Of a DNA stretch of 64,000 nucleotides, positions 35,376-44,668 are shown piece by piece (the first letter of the stretch is position 1; each line of letters begins with the position of its first letter). The notes beneath the pieces are model-generated. The model saw only the letters and a list, made by a program, of their open reading frames with translations. It did no database searches and was not told where the DNA came from. This DNA is from Pseudomonas reinekei (GTDB lineage: Bacteria; Pseudomonadota; Gammaproteobacteria; Pseudomonadales; Pseudomonadaceae). The position numbers were made by a program, and so were the translations under genes. The stretch covers positions 1-64,000 of the forward strand of contig NZ_MSTQ01000025.1 of NCBI RefSeq assembly GCF_001945365.1, in the 5' to 3' direction.

Positions 35376-35996
35376 TCAGTGGCTATGGCCGTGGCTGTGG
35401 TCATGGTCGTGGGGCTGCGCGTTGAGGTACTGCTGCAGCGTGGCGTGTTTCAAGTGCTCGACTTCGAACAGGCTGTCCAGGTGTTCGCGGGAGTTGACCA
35501 GGCCTTTGGCGCGCAGGGTTCCGGACTTGTCGATCAGCGCGGCGTACGGCAGCTTGCCGATCTGGTAGGTCATGCCGACTTCCGGGCCGACCACGTAGGT
35601 GGCGTCTTCCAGTTTGTGCTCGCGGATCAGCGCTTGCTGGGCGTCCATGTCGCCATCGCTGACGAACACTACGTCGAGCGTACCGGCCTGTTCTTTAGCG
35701 ATGGATTTGATCGCCGGCAGCAAGGATTTGCAGATCGGGCAGGTGGGCGAGAGGAAGAACAGCAGTTGCGATTTTTCACCGGCATAGCCGAAGTTCACCG
35801 GACGACCCTTACGGTCAGCGGCTGTGATCTGCGGGGCGGCTTCATTGACGGCCACGCCTTTGTCGACCATCAGTGCGCCGGCCGGGGCCAGGCGACCGTG
35901 CAGCACGCCGATCTGACGGACCAGGCCCATGACGACGAACGCCACGGCCACCAGCAGCACCCAGAGCAATACGTTGGAAACGATCAAGCCTTCCAT
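35376..35996 (-). CDS. aauD: Disulfide-handling maturation protein for the small subunit
   Basis: A 206-residue membrane-anchored thioredoxin-like protein (MauD family): N-terminal helix (about 7-25), periplasmic thioredoxin fold with redox motif CPIC (about residue 85-88). It forms or sorts the many disulfides of the small subunit. The last ten residues are alternating His/Asp/Ser (HDHDHSHGHSH), a feature that could bind metal. Gap to aauA 18 bases. Confidence 0.92.
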   Translation of the reverse strand: MEGLIVSNVLLWVLLVAVAFVVMGLVRQIGVLHGRLAPAGALMVDKGVAVNEAAPQITAADRKGRPVNFGYAGEKSQLLFFLSPTCPICKSLLPAIKSIAKEQAGTLDVVFVSDGDMDAQQALIREHKLEDATYVVGPEVGMTYQIGKLPYAALIDKSGTLRAKGLVNSREHLDSLFEVEHLKHATLQQYLNAQPHDHDHSHGHSH

Positions 35997-36001
35997 TTTG
36001 A

Positions 36002-36541
36002 TTACCTACCAATCAATTTGAGCAGAAGAGGGGAGTTCGCCATCAGCCCTGCGGCCGCAGCGTAGATGAGCAGCGTGACCGCGGCGGCAGCCACGATGAC
36101 GAAGCCATCGAACATCGTCATGTCACGCACCACCGGCGCCACGCTGGCCAGCAGCGCCAGCGCGACCAGCACGCTGTTGCGCAGCAGCAGGACCGGACGC
36201 AGCGGTTGCGCCTGGTCTGGCCCGGCACAGCCGCAGTCGATGTCACGACGACCGCGCCACAGGTTGATGCCAATGGCGGCGGCGTACAGCGTCAGCAGGC
36301 TGGCCGCACTCAACGCCGCCCAGCCCCGGCTGAGCGGAACCAGCAGCGCAAAAGCGATGGCCAGTTCCAGCAGCGGGATCAACCGCGTACCCGAACGCAC
36401 CAGCGCCGCGGGCAGTAGTTGGTAGTCCGCCAGCTGTTTGGCGAAGCGTGCCGGCGCCCGTACCTTGTGGGTGGCGGCACTGGCCAGCAGCGCCGAAATG
36501 GCGAGCGCGCTGGCAATGATGAAGATCGGATCTGATTGCAT
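36002..36541 (-). CDS. aauE: Membrane protein for small-subunit maturation
   Basis: A 179-residue membrane protein of the MauE/DoxX-like family with four or five hydrophobic helices and a Cys pair in the DCGCAGP loop (about residue 102-105). It is thought to supply electrons or thiols to MauD-type partners during folding of the small subunit. It starts 12 bases after aauB and ends 5 before aauD. Confidence 0.9.
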   Translation of the reverse strand: MQSDPIFIIASALAISALLASAATHKVRAPARFAKQLADYQLLPAALVRSGTRLIPLLELAIAFALLVPLSRGWAALSAASLLTLYAAAIGINLWRGRRDIDCGCAGPDQAQPLRPVLLLRNSVLVALALLASVAPVVRDMTMFDGFVIVAAAAVTLLIYAAAAGLMANSPLLLKLIGR

Positions 36542-36553
36542 GGCCGAACCTCG

Positions 36554-37705
36554 TTAGTAGCTCATGACCTGAGTCGCGGTTTTGGCGACCTTGGCCATGC
36601 TGCCGGTGTGCTTGTTGGTCTTGAGGTCGAAGATCTGCAAGCCACCTTCAACATCGGTGCCCAGCAACAGCGGTTTGTCGTCGCCGGTTGCCTGCATGCT
36701 CCACACCGGAGCCGGGGCTTCCAGGGTGGCGATTTTCTTCATGGTCTTGAGGTCGTAGGCCCAGATGAAGGTGCTCGGGTCTTCCCACTTCATCGGTTCG
36801 TGGGCGTCGTGCATCAACACGTACAGGCGGTTCAGCTTTGGCGCGACGGCCATCAACTGCCAGCCACCCGGTGCCCAGCCGGCTTTCTTTTCCTCGTCGG
36901 TGGTCAGCGACCAGCTCGGCAGGATTTTTGCCGTGTCACCGGAGAAATCCACGGCGCGCACGGTGCCGGTGGTGGTCGTGAAGTAGTAGGTGTCGCCGAC
37001 GTTGACCGCGCGTTCCACCAGTTTCTCGGCGTTCGGGTCGAAGAACGGCGTGCGGTTGCGCGCGGTTTCCTGGCCCTGATCGTTGAGGGTCACCACTTGC
37101 AGGCTGCCGTCGCCGCACAGCGAGGCGAAACGGCGTTTGCCGACCGGGTAGTTGAGCACACAGCCAGGGATCGCGACTTCGCTGGCGACAGCTTTGGCCT
37201 GGGTATCGACCACCGTCACCGAGGTCGACGGGGTGAAGTTGTAGACGTAGACGAATCGGTCATCGCCGCTGGTCTTCAGGCCATAGCGCTGGGTCAGTGA
37301 CTCGGCGCGCTTGTTCGGAATCAACACCTCCCAGGCCGGCGACAGGGTCGAGGTGTCCCATGCGGTCAGCACGTCGGTTCGGGTACCGCGGGTGCCACGG
37401 GAATACCAGATGTCCGCAGCGTAGATCAGCTTGCCGTCATGGCTCAGGGCCGAAGGCGCGGCGAAACCGGTCGGCACCATGCCCAGCACGCGTTTCTGAT
37501 CCGGGTCGACCACGGTGATACGGCCGGCGACGAAGCTTTCGAACTCGACATCGACGACGAACGCGCGGTGCGGTTCAGCGGGGAAGGCCAGGGTGGTCTG
37601 GCCGATGCCGGTGTCGGCCGGCAGGTCCGCACGGGCACTGTTCAAACCGAGTACAAGCAGGCTCAGGCCTAGCGCTGACTGTACGGAGATCCTGTTTGTT
37701 CGCAT
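36554..37705 (-). CDS. aauB: Aromatic amine dehydrogenase, large subunit
   Basis: A 383-residue periplasmic beta-propeller protein (amine dehydrogenase heavy chain): signal peptide (about 1-25, LNSARA), then seven blade-like repeats. It pairs with aauA as alpha2beta2 and shapes the substrate pocket. The ATG at 37705 is chosen because the signal peptide starts there, with GTTCCCCTT before it giving only a weak site. Gene order aauB-E-D-A then cytochrome is that of the described aau locus, and the mauFCGLMN genes are absent. First gene of the operon. Confidence 0.92.
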   Translation of the reverse strand: MRTNRISVQSALGLSLLVLGLNSARADLPADTGIGQTTLAFPAEPHRAFVVDVEFESFVAGRITVVDPDQKRVLGMVPTGFAAPSALSHDGKLIYAADIWYSRGTRGTRTDVLTAWDTSTLSPAWEVLIPNKRAESLTQRYGLKTSGDDRFVYVYNFTPSTSVTVVDTQAKAVASEVAIPGCVLNYPVGKRRFASLCGDGSLQVVTLNDQGQETARNRTPFFDPNAEKLVERAVNVGDTYYFTTTTGTVRAVDFSGDTAKILPSWSLTTDEEKKAGWAPGGWQLMAVAPKLNRLYVLMHDAHEPMKWEDPSTFIWAYDLKTMKKIATLEAPAPVWSMQATGDDKPLLLGTDVEGGLQIFDLKTNKHTGSMAKVAKTATQVMSY

Positions 37706-37875
37706 AAGGGGAACTTCCTGAATTGTTGGTAACGCGGATCGCGGGTGAGTGGGCAGATTCTGACGATTGAATAGTGCCTCGCCCGGCAATCGGGGGAATT
37801 GCCCTGCCTGCCAAGTGTTTGTGTCTCTGTGCCAGTGATGGCCAAAGATCAAAAAATCGTCCGAACGCGGCCCGA

Positions 37876-37928
37876 GCCTTCGGCAGCTCCTACAGGGACG
37901 CGCGGTCTATGTAGGAGCTGCCGCAGGC
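37876..37928. repeat. REP-like inverted repeat upstream of aauB
   Basis: Arms 37876-37894 and 37910-37928 match over 19 bases with one mismatch (GGCAGCTCCTACA). The repeat lies between aauB and the tail of the histidine kinase. Confidence 0.75.
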
Positions 37929-37943
37929 TGCGATCTTTTGCTT

Positions 37944-39425
37944 TTAGAGGGCGGAAGCGAGAGGAAGGGAGAAGCTGAAAACAGCGCCACAAGGCTCCTG
38001 GTTCTGTGCCCAGATGTCGCCGCGATGACGGCCGATGATGTTCTTGCACAGCGCCAGGCCGATGCCGTTGCCGCTGACCTTGGACGAGAAGAAACCGTCG
38101 AACAGCTTCTCCTGCGCCTGGGCCTGGATGCCGCGCCCGCTGTCTTCGATACGCACCAGCGCCACGCCGTTGTCGGTGCTGGCATGGATGCGCAACAAGC
38201 GTCGCTCAATGGGCAAGTCCGCCATTTCTTCGATCGCGTTGAACGCCAGATTGAGGATCACCTGGCCGATCAGCACCTTCTCGCAACTCACCCGCAACGG
38301 CTCGGGCGAGGTCACGATTTCGACACGCACCAGACTCGGATCGGCGCGCAAGCTGATGAAGTAGCGGGTTTCGCGCAGCAGCTCATTGAGGTCCACCAGT
38401 TCTTCGGACTGCTCAAGCTTGACCACGTAATCGCGCACGCTCTTGATGATGACCGAGGCGTGCTCGATTTGCCGCACGGCATTCTGCAAACCCCAGGCGA
38501 CGGCTTGATCGGTGTCGCCGGCGTTGCCCAGGCGAATCACCGTGCCTTCAATGAAATTACGGGTCGCCGCCAGCGGTTGACTCAACTCGTGGGCGATGGC
38601 CACGGCCATTTCACCCATGGCGTTGTAGCGCGCCAGGTATTCGAGCTTCTGTTCGCTGACCCGTCGCGCCTCTTCGGCCTGCACCTGCTCGGTGACATCG
38701 CGAAACAGTAGCAGATGGCCGACCAGGTCGTCCTCAATCTCGATGTAGCGGCAGGTTGCGTCATGCCAGCGCCACTCGCCGTCGCGTCGCTGCACTTTGT
38801 AATGAACGCTGAACGGCGCGTGTTCCGGCGATTCATTGGCGAGCTGTTGCAGAAGACGCTGGCGTGAAGCGTCGTCGCACCAGGCAAGAAAGTTCTTGCC
38901 CATCAACTGGCGCACTTCGCTGGCGAGCAAGTGTGCGCCGGAGTCGCTGATAAAGCGGATATCGCCCTCCGGGCCCAGCACTGCGACACCTTCGGCCAAA
39001 TCCTGCATGAACGCCTTGAGCCGGCTTTCGAAGCGTTTGAGGTCGCGCTTGACCTTGTCTTCTTTAGAGATGTCGCGGAATTGCACCATCAACACATCGC
39101 GGCCCTCCAGGTGCACCAACGTCGCCACGGCCTCGGAAAGAATCTCCACCCCTTGCTTGGAGCGATAGCACCACTCGATGGCGCGCTGTCCGGTGCGCGC
39201 GGCACCTTCCAGCCAACGCAAACCCACTGAACGTCGATATTTCGGTGCGTCGCGGGTCATGTCCGGGGCTTTGAGTGGCGTCAGTTCCTCCAGGGTAAAG
39301 CCCAACGCCGCCAGGGCAGCGGCGTTGGCCCAGAGGATTTCCTTGGTGTGCGCATCGTGAAGAATGATGCACAGCGGCATGGCTTCAATCAGCGCATAGA
39401 AGTCGTTCGGTTTTGGCAAATACAT
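37944..39425 (-). CDS. PAS-domain sensor histidine kinase
   Basis: A 493-residue soluble kinase without membrane helices: three PAS-like sections (about 5-125, 130-250), a short coiled coil with QAEEARR, H box with His at 'MAVAIAHELSQPLAATRNFI' (about residue 285), N box NLAFNAIEE, and G2 'GNGIGLALCK'. This is the FixL/DctB-like class paired with FixJ-type regulators. No adjacent regulator is on its strand. The only FixJ-type gene is at 47755, across the iac genes, so the pair probably flanks the operon. A ligand such as indole-3-acetate or an aryl amine is inferred. Confidence 0.9.
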   Translation of the reverse strand: MYLPKPNDFYALIEAMPLCIILHDAHTKEILWANAAALAALGFTLEELTPLKAPDMTRDAPKYRRSVGLRWLEGAARTGQRAIEWCYRSKQGVEILSEAVATLVHLEGRDVLMVQFRDISKEDKVKRDLKRFESRLKAFMQDLAEGVAVLGPEGDIRFISDSGAHLLASEVRQLMGKNFLAWCDDASRQRLLQQLANESPEHAPFSVHYKVQRRDGEWRWHDATCRYIEIEDDLVGHLLLFRDVTEQVQAEEARRVSEQKLEYLARYNAMGEMAVAIAHELSQPLAATRNFIEGTVIRLGNAGDTDQAVAWGLQNAVRQIEHASVIIKSVRDYVVKLEQSEELVDLNELLRETRYFISLRADPSLVRVEIVTSPEPLRVSCEKVLIGQVILNLAFNAIEEMADLPIERRLLRIHASTDNGVALVRIEDSGRGIQAQAQEKLFDGFFSSKVSGNGIGLALCKNIIGRHRGDIWAQNQEPCGAVFSFSLPLASAL

Positions 39426-39669
39426 CGCACAGCCCTTGGCGGCAGAGGGTTCCGACCGGTGGAGCCGGAAGTATGGCTTTTTATACCTGCTCGCGCATGG
39501 GGATGCGCTCAGAGGTATGGGGTGTCGGCCTAGGGGTTTTCTTTAGTCCGGGGGCTGCACGCACCAATAGTGGCGCCGGGACGCGGTTTTTACACTGGAC
39601 CGCAATGCAAGGGCATCCACACTCCGGTAGGGAGCTGCCCACTAACAATAATCAAAACGGAGAATGCCC

Positions 39670-40833
39670 ATGCTGCGTTCAGCGGTTGCGCAACAAGACG
39701 CATCGATCGGCGTTGACGAAAATGTCGTCGACAGCCAGGCCTTCGCGCAGGTCCTGGACGAAGTGCGCCGGCGCCGCGACGAATTCGACGCCGGCTCCCA
39801 TGTGCCACGCGACATGATCGAGCGCTTCAAACACGTGGGCATCTACCGTGCGGCCACGCCGAAATGCTTCGGTGGTGACGCCCTGGCACCGCACCTGTTC
39901 CTGCAAATGATCGAACGCATCTCCGAAGCCGACGGCTCGGCGGGCTGGGTGGCCAGTTTCGGCAGTGCCGGTGTTTACCTCGCCGCTTTGCCACGGGAAA
40001 CCCTGGCTGAGCTCTACGCCGAAAGCCCGGACCTGGTGTTCGCTGGCGGCCTGTTCCCGCTGCAACCGGCGGAGGCTTTAGAAGGCGGCTATCAAGTCAA
40101 CGGCACCTGGAAATTCGCCAGCGGTTGCAAGGGCGCGGACCTGCTCGGTGTCGGCATCGGCGCCGCAGGCGGTAAGCCACGCACCGCCGTGTTCCGTCCG
40201 GAGCAAGTAGAGATCGTCGAAAACTGGGACGTGGTCGGCCTCAAAGGCACCGGCAGCCATGACCTGCGCGTGAACGACAAACGCGTCGACGAGCGCTGGA
40301 CCTTCATCCGCGGCGGTGCCTCGACCATCGACGAACCGTTGTTCCGCTACCCGTCGATTGCCTACGCCGCGCAGGTGTTGGCAGTGGTCAACCTCGGCCT
40401 GGCTCGCGCGGCACTCGATGAAATCAGCCGCATGGCTGGCGGTTCAGGCATCACCGGTGCGCCGAAACTGTCCGATCGCGCTTACGTGCGCATCGAAATC
40501 GCCAAGGCCGAAGCCAAGCTCGCTGCGGCCCGTGGGTTCTTCTACAACGCCACCGAGCAGGTGTGGAACTCGATCATCGCAGGCAACCCGGTCACCCCGG
40601 AGCAAACCAGCTTGCTGCGTCTGTCCGCCATTCACGTGTCCCAGGCCGGTGCCGAGGTGGTGCAAAGCGCTTACAGCCTGGCGGGGACCACCGCCATTTA
40701 CCTGCGCCATCCGCTGCAGCGTTACCTGCGCGACTCGATGGTGGTGACCCAGCACGCGTTCCTCAGTGAAGGCCTGTATGACGGCGCCGGCTCGGTGTTC
40801 CTCGGCGTGCCGCCGTTCCCGGGCTACATCTGA
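39670..40833 (+). CDS. iacA: Indole-3-acetate monooxygenase, flavin-dependent (acyl-CoA-dehydrogenase fold)
   Basis: A 387-residue flavoprotein of the acyl-CoA dehydrogenase/class D flavin monooxygenase fold, with the pattern 'SEADGSAGWVASFGSAGVY' near residue 95. In the iac pathway IacA carries out the first attack on indole-3-acetate and can turn indole into indigo-type products. It needs reduced flavin, supplied by the iacG product. The ATG at 39670 is picked: GGAG lies 7 bases upstream. An ATG two codons earlier would place GGAG too close. First gene of iacABIHCDE. Confidence 0.9.
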   Translation: MLRSAVAQQDASIGVDENVVDSQAFAQVLDEVRRRRDEFDAGSHVPRDMIERFKHVGIYRAATPKCFGGDALAPHLFLQMIERISEADGSAGWVASFGSAGVYLAALPRETLAELYAESPDLVFAGGLFPLQPAEALEGGYQVNGTWKFASGCKGADLLGVGIGAAGGKPRTAVFRPEQVEIVENWDVVGLKGTGSHDLRVNDKRVDERWTFIRGGASTIDEPLFRYPSIAYAAQVLAVVNLGLARAALDEISRMAGGSGITGAPKLSDRAYVRIEIAKAEAKLAAARGFFYNATEQVWNSIIAGNPVTPEQTSLLRLSAIHVSQAGAEVVQSAYSLAGTTAIYLRHPLQRYLRDSMVVTQHAFLSEGLYDGAGSVFLGVPPFPGYI

Positions 40834-40863
40834 ATTCTCATTACTTTTTCAAGGATCAACAGC

Positions 40864-41235
40864 ATGTCCCAAGCTACCCAGGAACCATTGCGCGTCGTCT
40901 TTTGCATCGGCATCACTCAGAACTTTTTCGACCTGCCCACCGGCGAAGGCCTGAGCGTGTGGAAAGGCTTCAGCCAGATGATGGGCGACCTCGGTGCGAT
41001 GCCCGGCATCACCGTACTCGGCGCCATGGACGACGACCGCTTGATGGTCGGCCCGTCGACCACTTCGCCGTGGACGGTGTACATCATGGCCGACGTCGAC
41101 TGCCACCAGTCGGTGATCGACGCCTGCAACCTGTTCCGCACCACGCCGGTCGGCCAATACAGCCTGTGGCGCTACGCCAAGATCGAAGCGCGCATCGGTC
41201 GCCCGTTGACCATCCCTGATGCGGCCAAGGTGTAA
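40864..41235 (+). CDS. iacB: IacB, small protein of indole-3-acetate degradation
   Basis: A 123-residue soluble protein, starting after CAAGGATCAACAGC. It matches the position and size of iacB between iacA and iacI in characterised clusters; that family has an EthD-like (dimeric alpha/beta barrel) look. Its biochemical role is not settled. Gap to iacA 30 bases, to iacI 3 bases. Confidence 0.8.
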   Translation: MSQATQEPLRVVFCIGITQNFFDLPTGEGLSVWKGFSQMMGDLGAMPGITVLGAMDDDRLMVGPSTTSPWTVYIMADVDCHQSVIDACNLFRTTPVGQYSLWRYAKIEARIGRPLTIPDAAKV

Positions 41236-41238
41236 GCC

Positions 41239-41709
41239 ATGAACGAGGCCTTGCTGCAGCGTCTGGCGACGCTCGAAGGGGAAAGTGCCGTGCGCCGCTT
41301 GATGGCGCGCTACATGGACCTTTGCGATGTGCCGCGGGCGGTGATTCATCTGAGTCAGTTGGCGCAGTTGTTCACCGAGGATGCGATCTGGGAAGGCCTC
41401 GGCACCCAGACCGCACAGACCTTCGGCCAACACCGTGGGCGTGAGGCGGTGGCGGCGTTTGTCGGCGGTTATCTGCCGCCGTCCGACCACTTCACGCTGA
41501 ACCTGCATTACCTCACCAGCGAGTCGATCGTGGTCGCCGGCAGCGGGGCCCAGGGGCAGTGGATCATGCAGCAGATTTCCACCTATGCCGATGGCCGCAA
41601 CGAATTGTTCGGCACCCGCCTGAACATCGATTTTCGTTGTGTCGACGGCGTCTGGCTGATCGCGCATTTCCGCACGCAACGGCTGTTCAACACGGAGCTG
41701 AAGGCATGA
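41239..41709 (+). CDS. iacI: IacI, SnoaL/NTF2-like protein
   Basis: A 156-residue protein of the SnoaL-like (NTF2) fold: 'LMARYMDLCD' helix near residue 21, then 'FTEDAIWEG' and the beta-sheet end 'GVWLIAHFRTQRLF'. Such folds serve as isomerases/hydrolases or dioxygenase small-subunit relatives. In iac clusters iacI is of this type. The ATG of the amidase overlaps its stop (ATGA). Confidence 0.85.
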   Translation: MNEALLQRLATLEGESAVRRLMARYMDLCDVPRAVIHLSQLAQLFTEDAIWEGLGTQTAQTFGQHRGREAVAAFVGGYLPPSDHFTLNLHYLTSESIVVAGSGAQGQWIMQQISTYADGRNELFGTRLNIDFRCVDGVWLIAHFRTQRLFNTELKA

Positions 41710-42854
41710 GTACTTTCATCAGCGAATTTCTGCTCGGTGGCAGCGGTAAACGCGTGGCCATCAAGGATTCCATCGACATCGCCGGCCATCCGACCCGTTC
41801 GGGCAGCCGTGCCTTTGCAGAGGCGCCCGCCGCCAGCAAAAACGCCGAAGTGGTCGACGCGATCCTCGACGCTGGCTGGCAGATCGTTGGCAAGACCAAT
41901 CTGCATGAACTGGCCTTCGGCGTCACCGGGATCAACGACTGGACCGGCACGCCAGTTAACCCGCAAGCCCCGGATCGCGTGCCGGGCGGTTCCTCCAGCG
42001 GTTCGGCATCCGCCGTCGCCGCAGGCCTGGCGGACATTGCCATCGGCACCGATACCGGTGGTTCGGTGCGGGTGCCGGCCGCGTGCTGTGGCGTGGCCGG
42101 GCTAAAGCCGACTTACGGTCGTGTCAGCCGTGTCGGCGCGCATCCACTGGCATCGAGCCTCGATTGCGTGGGGCCGTTCGCCAGGTCCATGGATGACCTC
42201 ATCGCGGCGATGCAGGTGATCTGCCCGGGCTTTACCGCTCAAGGCTTGCCAGGCGAAGGCGTCAGGGTCGGTTTCCTCGACGTGGCCTGCGACCCGCACC
42301 TGCAAGCCAGCCTGGTTGCCGCCGCCGACCGTGCCGGCTGGCATCGCAGCCACCTGCACCTGAGCGAATTCGAAGCGGCATTCGCTGCCGGCCTGACCGT
42401 GATCAATTTTGAAAACTGGGCGGCCTTCGGTCATCTGACTGGCAAGGGCCTGATCGGCGCTGATGTGGAAACACGCCTGCTGGCGGCCAGCCGCACCACC
42501 CGCGAAGAACTGGCACAGGCCGAAGCCGTGCGCACCGCGTTCACCCACCAAGTGGACGCGGTGCTCGAAGACTTCGCCGTATTGCTGCTGCCGACGCTGC
42601 CGACCTTGCCGCCAACCCTCAGCGAAGCCCGCGCCGGCAGCAAAGCCGTGGCCGGCATGACCCCGCTGGTGCGGCCGTTCAACCTCAGCGGCCACCCGGC
42701 CCTGACCGTACCGGTGGAACTCGATTGCGGCGGGCTGAAAGTCGGCCTGCAAATCGTCGGTCGCAAGGGTCAGGACGAACAAGTCTGCGCCTTCGGTGCG
42801 CAGCTGCAACAAAGCATGGCCGGTGAACGCGCCGGCGCTAAAAACAAATCATAA
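41706..42854 (+). CDS. iacH: Amidase of indole-3-acetate degradation
   Basis: A 382-residue amidase-signature enzyme. The signature 'GGSSSGSASAVAAGLADIA' with the cis-Ser/Ser catalytic pair and 'TGGSVRVPAACCGVAG' is intact; the general-base Lys is in IKDSID near residue 20. In the iac pathway it is proposed to cleave an amide after ring opening. Start chosen at ATG 41706, coupled to iacI. It is shorter than typical GatA, mainly at the N-terminus, as in other IacH. Confidence 0.9.
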   Translation: MSTFISEFLLGGSGKRVAIKDSIDIAGHPTRSGSRAFAEAPAASKNAEVVDAILDAGWQIVGKTNLHELAFGVTGINDWTGTPVNPQAPDRVPGGSSSGSASAVAAGLADIAIGTDTGGSVRVPAACCGVAGLKPTYGRVSRVGAHPLASSLDCVGPFARSMDDLIAAMQVICPGFTAQGLPGEGVRVGFLDVACDPHLQASLVAAADRAGWHRSHLHLSEFEAAFAAGLTVINFENWAAFGHLTGKGLIGADVETRLLAASRTTREELAQAEAVRTAFTHQVDAVLEDFAVLLLPTLPTLPPTLSEARAGSKAVAGMTPLVRPFNLSGHPALTVPVELDCGGLKVGLQIVGRKGQDEQVCAFGAQLQQSMAGERAGAKNKS

Positions 42855-42877
42855 AAAGAAGCCATGAGGAGAACCGC

Positions 42878-44161
42878 ATGAGCACTCATGAATATCAGCT
42901 GATCGCGACGTCGAAAAGCCCTGAAGAGCTGGTCCGGCATGACCGCGTCGACGTCTCGCTGTACAACGACCCGGCGCTGTTCGAAGCCGAGTTCGAGAAG
43001 ATTTTCTACCGCACCTGGGTGTGGGTTGCCCACGAAAGCGAAGTGCGCAACAGCGGCGACTTCAAGACCGCCACCATAGGCCGTCGTCCGGTGATCGTGG
43101 TGCGCGACAAGAAGAACACCATCAACGTGCTGGAAAACCGTTGCCGTCACCGTGGCGCCACCGTGTGCGAGAAGCACAAGGGCAACGCTACCGGTTTCAC
43201 CTGCCCGTACCACAGCTGGTCCTATGGCCTGGACGGCAAGTTGCGGGCGCTGCCGTATCCGGACGGCTACGAAGGCATTCTGGAAAAGTCGGAACTGCCG
43301 CTGACCAGCCTGCGCGTGGAAAGCTACGCCGGCATGGTCTTCGCCAGCTACAACGACGAGATCGAACCGCTGGAAGACTTCCTCGGCGGCGCCAAGCACT
43401 GGATGGACCTGTTCATGAAGCAGGGCGCCGGTTACCCGATCAAGACCCAGGGCGAACACAAGTTCAGCTTCAAGGGCAACTGGAAGATCCAGCTGGAAAA
43501 CACCACCGACGGTTATCACTTCCCGATCGTGCACAAGTCCTTCATGTCGTCGGTGGATGAAGAAACCTCGGAAATGCTCTCGTTCATGACCGACGAACAA
43601 GCCGTGACCCACTCGCTGGGCAACGGCCACAGTGTGATGGTCATGGTGCCGGAGCACGTCGATCTCGATCACGACGACGGTACCGAACAGTTGCAAGAGC
43701 GCTTCGCCCACGTCACCGAAGAACTGTCGAAAACCCTGCCGGCCGATCAGGTCCGTCGCATCGTGCGCTCGCTGCACGGCGCCGGTTTCAACCTGAACCT
43801 GTTCCCCAACGTGGCGATGTCGATGTCGTTCTTCCGCGTACTGCGTCCGGTGTCGGTCACCGAAACCGAGATCCGCCACGTCGCCCTGGGCATGGACGGC
43901 GGCCCGGAAATCGCCAACCGCGAACGCATGCGTATTCACGAACATTTCCAGGGCCCGTTCGGTTTCGGCAGCCCTGACGACGCCGAAGCCTGGGACCGCG
44001 TGCAGCGTGGTTCGTACGCCGGTGTCGACGCGCCGATCCTGGTCAACCGCGGCCTGAACCGCGAAATCACTGCCGAAAACGGCGACAAAGTCAGCCACGC
44101 CACCGATGAAGGCGGCATGCGCGGTGCCTACGACATGTGGAAAAGGATGATGAGCCAATGA
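42878..44161 (+). CDS. iacC: Rieske dioxygenase large subunit
   Basis: A 427-residue aromatic-ring hydroxylase alpha subunit: Rieske ligands in CRHRG and CPYHSW (about residues 88-112), iron site 'LENTTDGYHFPIVHKSF' with the usual bridging Asp (contrast with Glu in the oxygenase at 17070). It works with iacD and the reductase iacF on the oxidised indole intermediate. Start follows GAGGAGAACCGC. Its TGA overlaps the iacD ATG. Confidence 0.92.
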   Translation: MSTHEYQLIATSKSPEELVRHDRVDVSLYNDPALFEAEFEKIFYRTWVWVAHESEVRNSGDFKTATIGRRPVIVVRDKKNTINVLENRCRHRGATVCEKHKGNATGFTCPYHSWSYGLDGKLRALPYPDGYEGILEKSELPLTSLRVESYAGMVFASYNDEIEPLEDFLGGAKHWMDLFMKQGAGYPIKTQGEHKFSFKGNWKIQLENTTDGYHFPIVHKSFMSSVDEETSEMLSFMTDEQAVTHSLGNGHSVMVMVPEHVDLDHDDGTEQLQERFAHVTEELSKTLPADQVRRIVRSLHGAGFNLNLFPNVAMSMSFFRVLRPVSVTETEIRHVALGMDGGPEIANRERMRIHEHFQGPFGFGSPDDAEAWDRVQRGSYAGVDAPILVNRGLNREITAENGDKVSHATDEGGMRGAYDMWKRMMSQ

Positions 44162-44658
44162 GCAATCACGACACCCTGAACGGTTTTTCCGGCCCGTTGG
44201 CCCAAGCCATCGAGTTCATCTGGCGCGAAGCCGAACTGCTCGACCACAAGCACTACGCCGAATGGGCAACCTTGTGGAGCGAAAGCGGCAAGTACATCGT
44301 GCCGATCGACCCGGACACCGAAGATTTCGAAGCGACCCTCAACTACGCCTACGACGACGCGCGCATGCGTGACCTGCGCATCGAACGCCTGACTGCCGGT
44401 TACTCGCCGTCCGCCGTGGACGCGGCGAAAACCATCCGCATGGTTTCGCGTTTCCGTCTGGTGGAAGCGGCTGGGGACATCGTCGAAGTGGACTCCGCGC
44501 AGTTGCTGTACGCCTACAAGCGCGGCGTGCACACACCGTTCGTGGCCGACCTCAATCACCGCATTCGTTTCACCGATGGCGTACCGTCGCTGGAGCGCAA
44601 AGTGGTGCGGTTGATCAATTCCACCGACAGCCTGAGCGCGCTCGGCTTCCTTTTGTGA
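44158..44658 (+). CDS. iacD: Rieske dioxygenase small subunit
   Basis: A 166-residue beta subunit of ring-hydroxylating dioxygenases (NTF2-like cone fold) with family blocks 'AIEFIWREAELLDHKHYAEW' near residue 16 and 'KVVRLINSTDSLSALGFLL' at the end. The overlap ATGA with iacC gives stoichiometric coupling. It has no catalytic metal; it forms the alpha3beta3 complex. Confidence 0.92.
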   Translation: MSNHDTLNGFSGPLAQAIEFIWREAELLDHKHYAEWATLWSESGKYIVPIDPDTEDFEATLNYAYDDARMRDLRIERLTAGYSPSAVDAAKTIRMVSRFRLVEAAGDIVEVDSAQLLYAYKRGVHTPFVADLNHRIRFTDGVPSLERKVVRLINSTDSLSALGFLL

Positions 44659-44668
44659 GGGCAACAGC

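Noticed and set aside
34836..37705. Methylamine dehydrogenase (mau) instead of aromatic amine dehydrogenase
   Set aside because: Active-site residues and numbering offset match AauA, the order is aauBEDA plus cytochrome, and mauC/F/G/L/M/N are absent.
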